64,000 nt of DNA from a virus. How positions within the stretch are numbered: the stretch's first letter is position 1; each line of letters opens with the position of its first letter. The stretch lies in the IMG/VR virus record IMGVR_UViG_3300023049_000005, positions 199,053-263,052 of that record; one strand, written 5' to 3'. Positions 9,230-17,415 of this stretch are shown one piece after another. The notes beneath the pieces are model-generated. The model made no database searches, was not told the DNA's origin, and was given only the letters and a program-made list of their open reading frames with translations. The translations under genes and the position numbers were made by a program.

Positions 9230-9235
9230 TATATA
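9226..9235 (+). promoter_or_regulatory. TTAATATATA box, exactly 4 nt before ATG 9240
   Basis: The decamer is followed by GTAC and then the ATG. It overlaps the end of the fibre gene, so it was placed there despite very little room. Confidence 0.55.
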
Positions 9236-9239
9236 GTAC

Positions 9240-9905
9240 ATGAAGTTAATATTAGAATTCACAGAATTTAATCACCAAAGAATGAATAGTGATTCTGTTC
9301 CACAATCAACACATGTAGATGATCCACAATTATCTCTTGGTTCATTTAACAGATTTCAATCTAATCTTAAAAATGCAGTTAATAAATTAAACTCTATTTA
9401 TAAGAAAATGAGTATTACTACATCAGGTGTTAATCTGACTAGTGGTAAACCTATTGAACAAAATGATATTAAGAACATCAAGATTCTTAGAATATTCCCT
9501 AGTGATGATATTTACTATAATGTTTATTTCTCTTTCGAATTAGAAGAAAACGAATATTACGGAGTCATTAAAAAAATAAACCATGACCAACCTATATTAT
9601 CATCTGAAATTTTTAAAGATGTGACAGTATTTGGATCTAAAGAATGGGTAATTAGAGTGAAGGGTAATTTGGTTAAGACTATAAAAAATTGGCTTAATGT
9701 AACTAAAGGAGAATATTTATCATTAAAAGAGATTGAGGTAATTGATAAATTAACAGGTGAGTTAATACTACTTCCTGAGAAAAGTAAAATAGAAGTTCTT
9801 GGTACGTTTGACAGTGTGATTAATATTACACATGAAGATAGAGAATATGATCTTAAAAATGGTAATTATTATTACTTCAATTATTACTTCGAGAATTTAA
9901 ACTAA
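9240..9905 (+). CDS. hypothetical protein with capsid-targeting-like N-terminus
   Basis: The 221-residue protein starts MKLILEFTEFNHQR, one of the recurring M-K-x-I-x-x-F-x-x-F openings in this window. The rest is a mixed alpha/beta protein with strand-rich segments (KIEVLGTFDSVINITHEDREY) and no known motif, signal peptide or membrane span. The promoter box ends 4 nt before the ATG, so the transcript may be leaderless. It converges with the next gene and overlaps it by 9 nt. The opening suggests packaging into the head; the function is unknown. Confidence 0.7.
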   Translation: MKLILEFTEFNHQRMNSDSVPQSTHVDDPQLSLGSFNRFQSNLKNAVNKLNSIYKKMSITTSGVNLTSGKPIEQNDIKNIKILRIFPSDDIYYNVYFSFELEENEYYGVIKKINHDQPILSSEIFKDVTVFGSKEWVIRVKGNLVKTIKNWLNVTKGEYLSLKEIEVIDKLTGELILLPEKSKIEVLGTFDSVINITHEDREYDLKNGNYYYFNYYFENLN

Positions 9906-10103
9906 GGAATTTATAAGCTGATCTCTTTTTTCTATAAGAGTATGAAAGTGTTCTTTTTTGTAAACTTCGACTAAACCATTATCAGATACTATTAAGTACC
10001 CATTATCCATATTAGATAATACATCATACTTCTTACCGATGGTCAAAAATGGATACTCATCATTAATACAGTATATAGGCTGTGTTCTTTCGTTCAAATA
10101 CAT
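9897..10103 (-). CDS. hypothetical protein, 68 aa
   Basis: This small protein (MYLNERTQPIYCIND) has a strand-rich body with KKYDVLSNMDNGYLIVSDNG, which could form a small SH3-like barrel; that is only an impression. Its ATG lies 4 nt after a TTAATATATA box on the minus strand, which strongly supports the start. It overlaps the end of the convergent gene by 9 nt. Confidence 0.65.
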   Translation of the reverse strand: MYLNERTQPIYCINDEYPFLTIGKKYDVLSNMDNGYLIVSDNGLVEVYKKEHFHTLIEKRDQLINSLV

Positions 10104-10106
10104 CTA

Positions 10107-11012
10107 TTATATATTAAACTCAATTTCTCCATTATCTACTTTTTTCAAGAAATCAGAAACAAAATTGTTGTTAAAATAATCCCAAATATCTACATAATTA
10201 TCAACAGCGAATTCTCTAAAGTATCCCGAACATAGTGTTGTACATATCCGCATCATAGACCATCTTACTGCATCCTTAGGGCTGTAATATTTCTTACCAT
10301 CAAAGATGGAAGGTAATACTAAACGTTCCAATGCTATAACATAGGATTCCTCTAAAATACATTTAGCCTTCTCTTCGAATGTAAACTTGTTCCATAGATC
10401 TTTTGAACACCAAACAGAATCTGTATCGGGTTGCATCTTTTCATATAAAGGATTATCATAATGAGCTACCATTCTATGGATATCATCATGTATAAAATAA
10501 TACTTAACAAAGCCTTCACTTTGTCCAAAGAATTCTTCCTTAGATTTATTTAAACTAGGTGTCTTTAATTTACCTAATCTATCCTTTGTTTCTTCTTTGT
10601 TTATCTTAGTGATCTTCTTTAATTTATCTATACCATTAAGTTCTTTATGTAAAAAACAATAGTCTTCTATATGCTTATTGAACTTAATAGGATAATAGAT
10701 ATGAGCCTTTTTAAGACTATATAAAATCTCTTTTGATCCAATTACTGTTTTACAGAAATGGTTGTCATATATATTATATAACAAAGTGAGAGCTTTCGAA
10801 GAATCGGTTATTAAGAACTCAACCATACTTCTATCAAAATTATCATTCTTTTCGATATCGAAAAAAGTTATAAGATGACCCCTATCAACTATTTTAGAGG
10901 GGGTTAATATTTTTTTGAAATATTCTACTTCTTCTAAGTTAGCGATTAAGTCTATATCAAAATAACTTCTATCTCGATAATTAGAAAGTGCTTTAGATCC
11001 TACTAGTATCAT
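10107..11012 (-). CDS. nucleotidyltransferase-fold protein, 301 aa
   Basis: The N-terminus MILVGSKALSNYRDRSYFDIDLIA has the G-S followed by D-x-D pattern of the nucleotidyltransferase fold (GS at 5-6, DID at 19-21). A long helical part follows, with FVKYYFIHDDIHRMVAHY near the middle and a C-terminal helical bundle. Similar stand-alone proteins occur in large phages; their substrates are not known to me. It may transfer a nucleotide to RNA, protein or a small molecule. It sits 12 nt downstream of a small minus-strand gene and probably shares its transcript. Confidence 0.55.
   Translation of the reverse strand: MILVGSKALSNYRDRSYFDIDLIANLEEVEYFKKILTPSKIVDRGHLITFFDIEKNDNFDRSMVEFLITDSSKALTLLYNIYDNHFCKTVIGSKEILYSLKKAHIYYPIKFNKHIEDYCFLHKELNGIDKLKKITKINKEETKDRLGKLKTPSLNKSKEEFFGQSEGFVKYYFIHDDIHRMVAHYDNPLYEKMQPDTDSVWCSKDLWNKFTFEEKAKCILEESYVIALERLVLPSIFDGKKYYSPKDAVRWSMMRICTTLCSGYFREFAVDNYVDIWDYFNNNFVSDFLKKVDNGEIEFNI
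10108..10117 (-). promoter_or_regulatory. TTAATATATA box, exactly 4 nt before ATG 10103
   Basis: On the minus strand the order is TTAATATATA, ATAG, ATG. The box overlaps the stop region of the upstream gene, which ends at 10107. Confidence 0.55.
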
Positions 11013-11024
11013 GGTTATAAAATA

Positions 11025-11195
11025 TTACTCATCCAAAAGAGCTTCTAATTCACGGATTATATGTTTATTAACAAGAACTTCTTCACTCCTTGTCATTTCA
11101 GCATTTTTTGGTTGTAACCAAACTCTTTCTTCGTCAGTAGTGTGTGCTTGTCTCTTATATAATCCTTGTAATCTTCCTTTTATTTTATCTTCCAT
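11025..11195 (-). CDS. hypothetical protein, 56 aa
   Basis: The minus-strand frame from the ATG at 11195 to the TAA at 11025 encodes 56 residues beginning MEDKIKGRLQGLYKRQ and ending IIRELEALLDE. It is highly charged and predicted helical. I prefer it to the plus-strand frame over the same bases because its composition matches the neighbours and because it precedes the nucleotidyltransferase-like gene by 12 nt on the same strand. Function unknown. Confidence 0.6.
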   Translation of the reverse strand: MEDKIKGRLQGLYKRQAHTTDEERVWLQPKNAEMTRSEEVLVNKHIIRELEALLDE

Positions 11196-11247
11196 ATTTG
11201 TTTAATTATTATTTAATTTATCTTTTCAAGTTTACTTCTGTTTCAAA

Positions 11248-11269
11248 AACGGTTCTTACGCAAACCGTT
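11248..11269 (-). terminator. Rho-independent terminator overlapping a stop codon
   Basis: On the minus strand AACGGTT pairs with AACCGTT across an 8-nt loop, followed by TTTTTG. It overlaps the stop of the 11268-11537 gene and would end the short operon that starts at 11757. Confidence 0.5.
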
Positions 11270-11537
11270 AATAGGAAGAAGAAGTGTCTTCGTCATATGA
11301 AGAATCTTCATAGTATTCATCAGTATAGCTAATCATCCCATCTTCGTTATATTCTTCTACAGTACCCGTAAGAATTTTTTCAGGATCTAAATCAATTATA
11401 TCAATTTTTTCACTTAATTCTTTTATATGTGTTGAAGCCCTTTCCTTACTGATTGGATCATCTTCTCTTATATAGCTTTCTACTATATCGTTTAGCTCTT
11501 CCCAAGCCTCGTTTATGTTTTCTATCTTATTGCTCAT
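11268..11537 (-). CDS. acidic hypothetical protein, 89 aa
   Basis: The protein is strongly acidic and predicted helical, ending in a Ser/Asp/Tyr/Glu tail (YYEDSSYDEDTSSSY). Its start overlaps the upstream gene by 11 nt, so the pair is translationally coupled. Acidic tails like this are common in DNA-mimic or chaperone-type phage proteins, but nothing here proves such a role. A hairpin terminator covers its stop codon. Confidence 0.65.
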   Translation of the reverse strand: MSNKIENINEAWEELNDIVESYIREDDPISKERASTHIKELSEKIDIIDLDPEKILTGTVEEYNEDGMISYTDEYYEDSSYDEDTSSSY

Positions 11538-11757
11538 CTTCTAAAATTTGATTGATTTTAATATCTCTTATTTCTGCTTTGTTTATGAACCTATTCACAT
11601 TATAATAATGTGGTTCACCATAATCATCTTCTACTTTAATTGTATTAGTAGATTCACCTACGTCTAGACAATCGTATTCCTTTAACTTAGTTAAGTATAC
11701 GTTTGCCCATATCACACAAATAACTTTACTTCCTTTCTCTATTTTACTTCCTAGCAT
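11527..11757 (-). CDS. hypothetical protein, 76 aa
   Basis: The small strand-rich protein (KGSKVICVIWANVY, YDCLDVGESTNTIKVEDDYGE) may form a compact beta barrel. It leads the two-gene minus operon. A TAATATATA box on this strand lies 6 nt upstream of its ATG, inside the same palindromic AT stretch that serves the divergent gene at 11774. Function unknown. Confidence 0.6.
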   Translation of the reverse strand: MLGSKIEKGSKVICVIWANVYLTKLKEYDCLDVGESTNTIKVEDDYGEPHYYNVNRFINKAEIRDIKINQILEDEQ

Positions 11758-11759
11758 AT

Positions 11760-11769
11760 TTAATATATA
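11760..11769 (+). promoter_or_regulatory. TTAATATATA box, exactly 4 nt before ATG 11774
   Basis: The order is TTAATATATA, TTAC, ATG. The stretch TAATATATATTA is palindromic and lies between two divergent genes whose starts are only 16 nt apart. Confidence 0.55.
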
Positions 11770-11773
11770 TTAC

Positions 11774-12154
11774 ATGAATTGGTTAGATTTCATTTTAGAC
11801 AACATATCCGAATTCGGTTTATATATTACAAAGTTAGAAAAAAAATTCCTAGATAACTATTATTCTAAGGAAATAAATAAAGAACTTACGGAAAGGTACG
11901 ACTTTTATAAATCGATATATGAATCAGATGTGTCTTCTTCTTTCTTATTAGAAAACATTACTTTTACCAACGAAACAGATGTAACTGACCTAAAGTTGAA
12001 TATACTATGGGATAATATTAAGGAAGATGATGCTGATAATTTTCAGAACATTTATAATATACCTACAAGAAAATTAAACTTAGAGTGGGAAGACCTAGAT
12101 GATAGATATAGAAGGGAGTTCCATTTATATTGGAAAAAATATTATAGGTTTTAA
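11774..12154 (+). CDS. hypothetical protein, 126 aa
   Basis: The protein is predicted mainly helical and aromatic-rich (MNWLDFILDNISEFGLYITK; ending FHLYWKKYYRF). No motif or membrane segment is clear. The ATG sits 4 nt after the promoter box. The gene ends within the box that serves the next gene, leaving only 10 nt between them. Function unknown. Confidence 0.6.
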   Translation: MNWLDFILDNISEFGLYITKLEKKFLDNYYSKEINKELTERYDFYKSIYESDVSSSFLLENITFTNETDVTDLKLNILWDNIKEDDADNFQNIYNIPTRKLNLEWEDLDDRYRREFHLYWKKYYRF

Positions 12155-12160
12155 TATATA
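12151..12160 (+). promoter_or_regulatory. TTAATATATA box, exactly 4 nt before ATG 12165
   Basis: The order is TTAATATATA, GACT, ATG. This correctly placed box supports the ATG at 12165 as the real start of the amber-interrupted gene that follows. Confidence 0.6.
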
Positions 12161-12164
12161 GACT

Positions 12165-13262
12165 ATGGCTCATATAAACAATTTTCAGAAATTTAACGAA
12201 AGCAAGTTTGTAGAAGAACTACCTGAATACTTCTATCTAATATTACGTGCGGGTGATAGAGATAATAGTAATACTAACACTAAACCTTAGGAAACATTAG
12301 CTACTATGGAAGCTGAGGGATTAGTAGGGATTAGTTCGACTCCTAATATTATATCTAGTTGGATGGACGTAAGACCTATATTAGTTATGATGCCTGCTGA
12401 AGAAACTATGAGAATAAATAAGATATTCCCTGTCGATTATTACAATCCTGATCAACTTGTGTCTAATGACCTATTTTTATTAAGAAGGTTAACAGATAAT
12501 TATAATAAAGGAAGTAAGGCTGATCTAAAAGACAAGGAAGACGTAGACAGATTTGAAAGATGGGAATATGATTCTACATTAACTAAGATATTCCAAGTTA
12601 GAAAATTGAGCGTAGGTAAAAAGAAATCGTCTAGATTAGTAGGAACTTGGCACAGAGATAGAACACATTACCAACAAAAATTATTCGAAACATTTGGACA
12701 CAGTGCCTTCTATTACAGAATAGGAGACCATATATCTAATGAAATACAACAAAAGAAATTTAAGATAAATAACGTAAACGATTTAGTCAAAGTGATGGGT
12801 GAAGCTATTGTAACTAACAGAGATGAGTTAGAACATATTACTTATGGTACACATAAACAATTCGAGTGGTTCTTTAACTACTTTGATAAATACGGAACAA
12901 AAGGATTTAAACAAGTTCTTAATTGGATGATTATAGAACTTTCTAGGGTATGGGCAGAAAAAGAAAACGAATGGATTGTGAAGAAAGATAAGTTAAGTAG
13001 TAAAAGGGAATTTAAGATCCCTAACAATTCACACTTGATTATCAAAACTTTCCCTGGTTATGAGGACGAAGAAGCATATGCTGAGTGGAATCAGAAAAGA
13101 CAAAAAGCAAATAAAGAAAATAATAGAAGAGATTTGACACAAGGACTTAGAGAAGATTATGCTAAAGAAGCAGTAAAAGATTACCATTTAGATAATATAT
13201 ATGATATACACTATGTAGATAATTTACATGAGGGTAAGAAAAAAGTAAATGAAATAAAATGA
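12165..13262 (+). pseudogene. amber-interrupted gene with capsid-targeting-like N-terminus (pseudogene or readthrough)
   Basis: From the ATG at 12165 the frame reads MAHINNFQKFNES and continues for 41 codons to a TAG at 12288-12290. The same frame is then open to the stop at 13260-13262, with the first internal ATG at 12306 giving 318 residues. Promoter box, start and recurring N-terminal peptide all belong to the 41-codon part, so the original gene spans the TAG. Other genes here end in TAG, so the codon is not reassigned. The body has LRAGDR and GISSTPNI, faintly like the R and S-T strands of ADP-ribosyltransferases, but no E-x-E is evident. It overlaps the next gene by 4 nt. Confidence 0.6.
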
Positions 13263-13789
13263 AATACATAAGAGAATATAATAGCAATGTTTATAACTAT
13301 ATAAAATCAATCATTGATACTAAGTTCAATGAGTTAAAATATGATACTGAATTTTTAAAAGAAGTATATAATATCATAGATATATGGGTTTATATAAAAT
13401 TTAAAAGCGATAATTCACTATTAGAGGATACTGAAATATCTATGGAAGGCTTCGATACGAGTTATGATTTCGCAGACCAAATAGCAGGCTTAGAGACTGC
13501 CGTTCTTGAAAGTGAAATGGAGATAGAAATCGATATAGAAACTACTTCACCTGATTATATACAACAGGATTTTAAATTTAAGCTAATAGATAAAGATAAG
13601 CTTACTAAAATGTATAATTTTTATGACAAACATTCATATATTATGAAGAAGGCAAATGAATTATTTATTAAATATAAAGACGATATGGAAATTAATTATA
13701 GATCAGACGGAAACGAGTTGGGTATAACATACACCTTTACTGTAAATATATCTGAAATGACTAATATGATAAAAAAATTAAATAAATGA
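13259..13789 (+). CDS. capsid-targeting-like protein, DMIKxLNK family member A
   Basis: The 176-residue protein opens MKYIREYNSNVYNYIKS and closes with SEMTNMIKKLNK. The same type of opening and closing recur in the next gene and in the gene at 57590, so these are diverged paralogs. The body is acidic with long amphipathic helices and a central strand-rich segment (EMEIEIDIETTS). It overlaps both neighbours by 4 nt (ATGA), as expected of a coupled operon. Function unknown; packaging in the head is inferred from the N-terminus. Confidence 0.7.
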   Translation: MKYIREYNSNVYNYIKSIIDTKFNELKYDTEFLKEVYNIIDIWVYIKFKSDNSLLEDTEISMEGFDTSYDFADQIAGLETAVLESEMEIEIDIETTSPDYIQQDFKFKLIDKDKLTKMYNFYDKHSYIMKKANELFIKYKDDMEINYRSDGNELGITYTFTVNISEMTNMIKKLNK

Positions 13790-14337
13790 GATATATAAAA
13801 GAATATAACAGTTATATAGAAAATCAAAGTGAGTATTTTGGGGCATATATGGATTCATTTATTGAAAGTAATAAATGGGTATATTCTTATGTAAACGAAA
13901 GTAGAGTAAGTTTTCTGTTCTCATTTAAAGGTGATATAATTGTTTATGATGAAAATACAGGAGAAAGAAGCTCACATATCCTAAACACTCCTTTACAAAA
14001 CAATAAAGAAAGGGTACTTGATCATTTAAAAAATGATGCTTTAATATCCGCTACTATAAGAGCAGGATTAAATATTAAATTAGAAAACGTAGAATTAGTT
14101 TGTATATTAAATGTAGGATATAATAAAAGATCTGATTGGTATGATATAGAAAATATCAAATCAATAGAAGACGAATTAGACAAGAAAAAGGGGCTAGTTG
14201 AAAAATTAAAAAGATTAACTACATTTGATAAATCAGATGTTCAAATAAGCCCCAATCTAGATGCCTTTGTGCATAAAAGATATATTAATATTAACATTGA
14301 TGATATGTATAACATAATGAAAAAGTTAAATAAGTAA
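13786..14337 (+). CDS. capsid-targeting-like protein, DMIKxLNK family member B
   Basis: The 183-residue protein begins MRYIKEYNSYIENQSEYF and ends DDMYNIMKKLNK, paralogous at both ends to the gene before it. The middle is an alpha/beta region with KGDIVVYDENTG-like turns and a lysine-rich helix (ELDKKKGLVEKLKRL). It starts in an ATGA overlap and its last base is the first base of the next gene. Tandem duplicates of one packaged protein family suggest diversification of roles. Function unknown. Confidence 0.7.
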   Translation: MRYIKEYNSYIENQSEYFGAYMDSFIESNKWVYSYVNESRVSFLFSFKGDIIVYDENTGERSSHILNTPLQNNKERVLDHLKNDALISATIRAGLNIKLENVELVCILNVGYNKRSDWYDIENIKSIEDELDKKKGLVEKLKRLTTFDKSDVQISPNLDAFVHKRYININIDDMYNIMKKLNK

Positions 14338-15008
14338 TGGAAAAAGTATTATATCATTTCATACCCGTATTTAATTTAATCTCTCTTTTAGAAGAATATA
14401 AGAGCTTGAGTAAAATATTTTTGAAATCTAATTCAGAACACATTAGCTTAACTAGGAATCCTTCTTTAACTAGTGTGGATCTTTCTTTCGATAAACATAT
14501 GTGTAGGATCACATTGGATACTAAGAAGATTTATGATAGGTATAAGATAAAACCATACGCAGATTCAACTTATACACAAGGTAGTGATGAAGAACAAGAA
14601 GAAAGAGTATATGTAAAAAAGAGGTCTAATTGGCAAAGAAACTATGATAAGGCATTACAAATACCCACAGGCGCATATAAAATAGATATATCTGATTGTA
14701 TATTACGAATAGATATTTTAACAATGGTTCATAATAAAGTGAAAGACAGACAAGCAGGATATAACTCTTGGATGTTTTCATACGATCAATTTAATCCTAA
14801 GTATTTAGATCCCAAAAATAAAAAGAATTTACCTACAATACAAAAAGACCACGAAGGTTTAGTTCATGGTCTTTTTAATATTTTAAAACAAGTTGATTTA
14901 CCGTTTAAGGTAAAACTCGTCACAAAATTTGTCGGGTATAAATATCAGGATAAATATATCGATAAATGGAATAGAAGAAGTTTTTCTTTTAATTCTTTCG
15001 GTTCATAA
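14337..15008 (+). CDS. phage protein with possible ADP-ribosyltransferase-like fold
   Basis: The 223-residue protein has ordered motifs shared by a phage family I know from memory: LYHFIPV near the N-terminus (4-10), HISLTRNPS (about 36-44), ITLDTKKIYDRYKIKPY (about 58-74) and EEQEERVYV (about 84-92). The H-Y, S-x-T-R and E-x-E(E) order resembles the ADP-ribosyltransferase/KptA/DarT-type fold, so it may modify a macromolecule using NAD. That is an inference. It ends the operon starting at 12165. A terminator-like hairpin lies inside the coding region at 14842-14876. Confidence 0.5.
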   Translation: MEKVLYHFIPVFNLISLLEEYKSLSKIFLKSNSEHISLTRNPSLTSVDLSFDKHMCRITLDTKKIYDRYKIKPYADSTYTQGSDEEQEERVYVKKRSNWQRNYDKALQIPTGAYKIDISDCILRIDILTMVHNKVKDRQAGYNSWMFSYDQFNPKYLDPKNKKNLPTIQKDHEGLVHGLFNILKQVDLPFKVKLVTKFVGYKYQDKYIDKWNRRSFSFNSFGS

Positions 15009-16116
15009 ATCCCATTCGGTTATTATTTTCTTCTTCCTCCAATTTATCATTATAGATTTGCGCTAAAGTCATATCTTCGGTAGTTTCTTCTTTCCCAAGT
15101 TTATTTAATATTTTATTAGCTTTATCCGTTTTAAGTTTACCGAATTCGTATTTCTTTAATAGTCTTCCTTCTCGAAGGAGAGCTTTATCTAAGTTATGTA
15201 CATCAGTGTTAAAAGTACATATTATTTGAAATCTTAAACAATCCCCTAATATACCATCAGATAAATTAAGTAGATCACTCACTGCAGCACCATTTCCTGA
15301 ATTTCTCGATTCTACTAATTTCTCCGCATCCTCAATCATTAATACTGAGTTGGGATAGTCCATTAAGAAGTTTAACATAGAAGGCTCTGATAAAGAAGTC
15401 CCAATATTAGGTGGTATGAATATAACACGTTTATTAACTGTTCTGATAAGGTGTCTTAAATAAGTAGTTTTTCCTGTGCCTGGATCACCGTGGAATAAGA
15501 AAAGACCTACGCTTTCTCCTTTGATTTTTTCTATTACGTCATTATGCACATCGATAAAACCATCGTTGTAATTACTCTCTAAATCTAAATTTGCATATTT
15601 ATCATCGATCCTAAAATCAGATAAACTCATATCCTTACCTTGTGTAAGCATATGGACAGAAGTGTTAATTCTGTTTTTAGATCCGTCATTTATTATATTT
15701 TTAAGTTTATCTAAAACAATATGGTCTATTTCACCTTTACTAAGGAACTGCAGATTTTCGTAATTAGATATACTCAACACAATATTTCTTTTCTGATCAA
15801 CAGATATTCTATTTATTCTATCCTCTCTTTCGTTTACCAATTCCCCTGTATAATCATCTATTGTGTTCTCAGGAGTAAATGATTCCGAACAGTAATTTAC
15901 ATCAAATTCAAATTCTTTCTCTATTAGTTCTCTTACTTCCTTTCGAACCGATTTATGTATAGAATAGAAATTATAACTATAATTAGCTAGATCCTTGAAA
16001 AATTTTAAATAAATTAAACGAACCTCAGATGAATCTTGGTATTCTGAAATTTCTACATCAGTAATATTACCTATGGTTATATCGTTTCCTTTTATTTTGC
16101 TTGTCTTCATTTCCAT
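14989..16116 (-). CDS. AAA+ ATPase, BCS1-like
   Basis: The 375-residue protein has a strand-rich N-terminal domain of about 190 residues and then a full AAA module: Walker A GDPGTGKT (210-217), Walker B VLMIEDAE (258-265), sensor-1 CTFNTD and the arginine-finger region LLREGRL. The layout resembles Bcs1-type ATPases, which remodel or translocate folded proteins. A phage version could remodel virion or replication complexes. The C-terminus is polar and short. It converges with the preceding gene, overlapping it by 20 nt. The start ATG lies just after an AT-rich stretch. Confidence 0.85.
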   Translation of the reverse strand: MEMKTSKIKGNDITIGNITDVEISEYQDSSEVRLIYLKFFKDLANYSYNFYSIHKSVRKEVRELIEKEFEFDVNYCSESFTPENTIDDYTGELVNEREDRINRISVDQKRNIVLSISNYENLQFLSKGEIDHIVLDKLKNIINDGSKNRINTSVHMLTQGKDMSLSDFRIDDKYANLDLESNYNDGFIDVHNDVIEKIKGESVGLFLFHGDPGTGKTTYLRHLIRTVNKRVIFIPPNIGTSLSEPSMLNFLMDYPNSVLMIEDAEKLVESRNSGNGAAVSDLLNLSDGILGDCLRFQIICTFNTDVHNLDKALLREGRLLKKYEFGKLKTDKANKILNKLGKEETTEDMTLAQIYNDKLEEEENNNRMGFMNRKN

Positions 16117-16150
16117 ATTTATATCAAACTTTTTATAATATATGATATTT

Positions 16151-16182
16151 TTTGGTATTTGTTTTAAATATTAGTACATTTG
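16151..16182 (+). promoter_or_regulatory. Bacteroidota-type promoter with -33 and -7 boxes
   Basis: TTTG at 16151-16154 and TACATTTG at 16175-16182 are separated by 20 nt, the spacing reported for Bacteroidota vegetative promoters. The ATG chosen for the following gene is 14 nt downstream. Confidence 0.7.
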
Positions 16183-16196
16183 TAAAAAATAAAGAC

Positions 16197-17132
16197 ATGA
16201 ATACGAATTATAATGCTATATACGACTTTTGTAAAGTCAGAAATAACGGAGTTTCTACTAAGAATGGAACTGTTGATTATCCACCAAGAGTTAAGTTTAT
16301 AATCGAACTATTAGAAAAATTAGGTATTGATTATGAAATGGATACTTACCAAGTAGGTAAATATAAGGATAACAACTTCCATAACATTTACCTAAGAGGA
16401 ACTTCAACTCGTTGGTTTATGGCACACCACGATGTTTGTAATCATAATATTGATAATGCTAATGATAATTCTGCTAGTGTGATCAATGCTATTATGTTGA
16501 AAAACATTAGACCTGATGTTAATATAGCATTAGTAGATGGAGAAGAACTACCTACAATGGGATTAGGTTCGGCACATTTTTCTGACCGTGTGAACAATGG
16601 TGATTTCGGAACAGTAGAATGGGTATTGAATTTAGAACTTACGGGAATCGGAGGAAAGAATTTCTTTATCGCTGATATGAATAATCTATTGTGTGATAAG
16701 ATATTTGATAAATTCGGATGTCCACCTTTCAATCCACCATTCAGTGATGCTACTATTATGAATAGTCGTGGAATAATGACTACAGTAATTAACCCACTCC
16801 CTTTGGTAGAAAGGGGATTTAAAATAACCAAACTTGGTGCTTTAGAAGATGATGGGTTTAAGTTAGGGGAACTAATCTTTGCAGATGATATAAAAAAGAT
16901 AAATTTGCATTATCGTGATAATGATGAATTAGAAGATGATAACATAGATAAGTTTATGTTAGAACCTTTTGAGATATCTGAATCTGATTTCGATAAAATG
17001 CCCTCAATTGAATATATGGATACTAGTATTCTATGGAGATGTCATATGGCTGCAGATACAGTTGATAAGATCAAAACGGATGATATGAAGGAATTTGTTG
17101 AACAAGTACTTACTGTTATTGCTGATATTTAA
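16197..17132 (+). CDS. zinc metallopeptidase, M28/M20-like aminopeptidase
   Basis: From the ATG at 16197 the protein has 311 residues. An upstream ATG at 16152 lies inside the promoter and is rejected. Motifs follow the M28 order: MAHHDV (75-80) for the first metal ligand, DNANDNSASV (86-95) with the bridging Asp, and ALVDGEELP (111-119) with the catalytic and ligand Glu pair, then GLGSAHF and a GIGGKNFF strand. No signal peptide is present, so it acts in the cytoplasm. It may trim peptides or deacylate a metabolite. The stop overlaps the convergent gene by 4 nt. Confidence 0.75.
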   Translation: MNTNYNAIYDFCKVRNNGVSTKNGTVDYPPRVKFIIELLEKLGIDYEMDTYQVGKYKDNNFHNIYLRGTSTRWFMAHHDVCNHNIDNANDNSASVINAIMLKNIRPDVNIALVDGEELPTMGLGSAHFSDRVNNGDFGTVEWVLNLELTGIGGKNFFIADMNNLLCDKIFDKFGCPPFNPPFSDATIMNSRGIMTTVINPLPLVERGFKITKLGALEDDGFKLGELIFADDIKKINLHYRDNDELEDDNIDKFMLEPFEISESDFDKMPSIEYMDTSILWRCHMAADTVDKIKTDDMKEFVEQVLTVIADI

Positions 17133-17395
17133 TCTTCCACAGAAGAGAAATAATAGTCATCAGATCCATAGCAATACCAAACGTCTATACCATTTGCTGT
17201 ATCTACGTAGTCTAAATATGCTATACGCTGTTCTTGACATTCCATTGAGCCCCAATCCAACCCATTAGCTCTATCTATTGCGTCTTGCTGACCATTAGGA
17301 GCTTCATGACCTGATAAGATATCACCAAAGAAACATCTTTCTTTGTAATCATGGTTTTCGGTTATATATTGATCAAATTTTTTAATACGATTCAT
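17129..17395 (-). CDS. small capsid-targeting-like protein, 88 aa
   Basis: The N-terminus MNRIKKFDQYITENHDY is one of the clearest examples of the recurring peptide and contains I-T-E, the form cut by the T4 prohead protease. The remaining 75 residues are acidic and aromatic (WYCYGSDDYYFSSVED at the end), with two Cys but no metal site. It lies 20 nt downstream of the WC-domain gene on the same strand. It is likely a small injected internal protein. Confidence 0.65.
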   Translation of the reverse strand: MNRIKKFDQYITENHDYKERCFFGDILSGHEAPNGQQDAIDRANGLDWGSMECQEQRIAYLDYVDTANGIDVWYCYGSDDYYFSSVED

Positions 17396-17415
17396 TTCGG
17401 TTTATTATTATTTTT

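Noticed and set aside
11011-11205. Plus-strand 64-codon frame
   Set aside because: It is the shadow of the minus-strand gene at 11025-11195, whose charged composition and position in a minus-strand block are more gene-like.
12165-13262. Reassignment of TAG as a sense codon across the genome
   Set aside because: Several well-supported genes end in TAG directly before the next gene (2671, 20533, 26856, 34747), and no other gene shows an internal TAG.
16152-16196. Upstream start for the metallopeptidase
   Set aside because: The codons fall on the -33 and -7 promoter boxes; the ATG at 16197 gives the normal length and follows the promoter.
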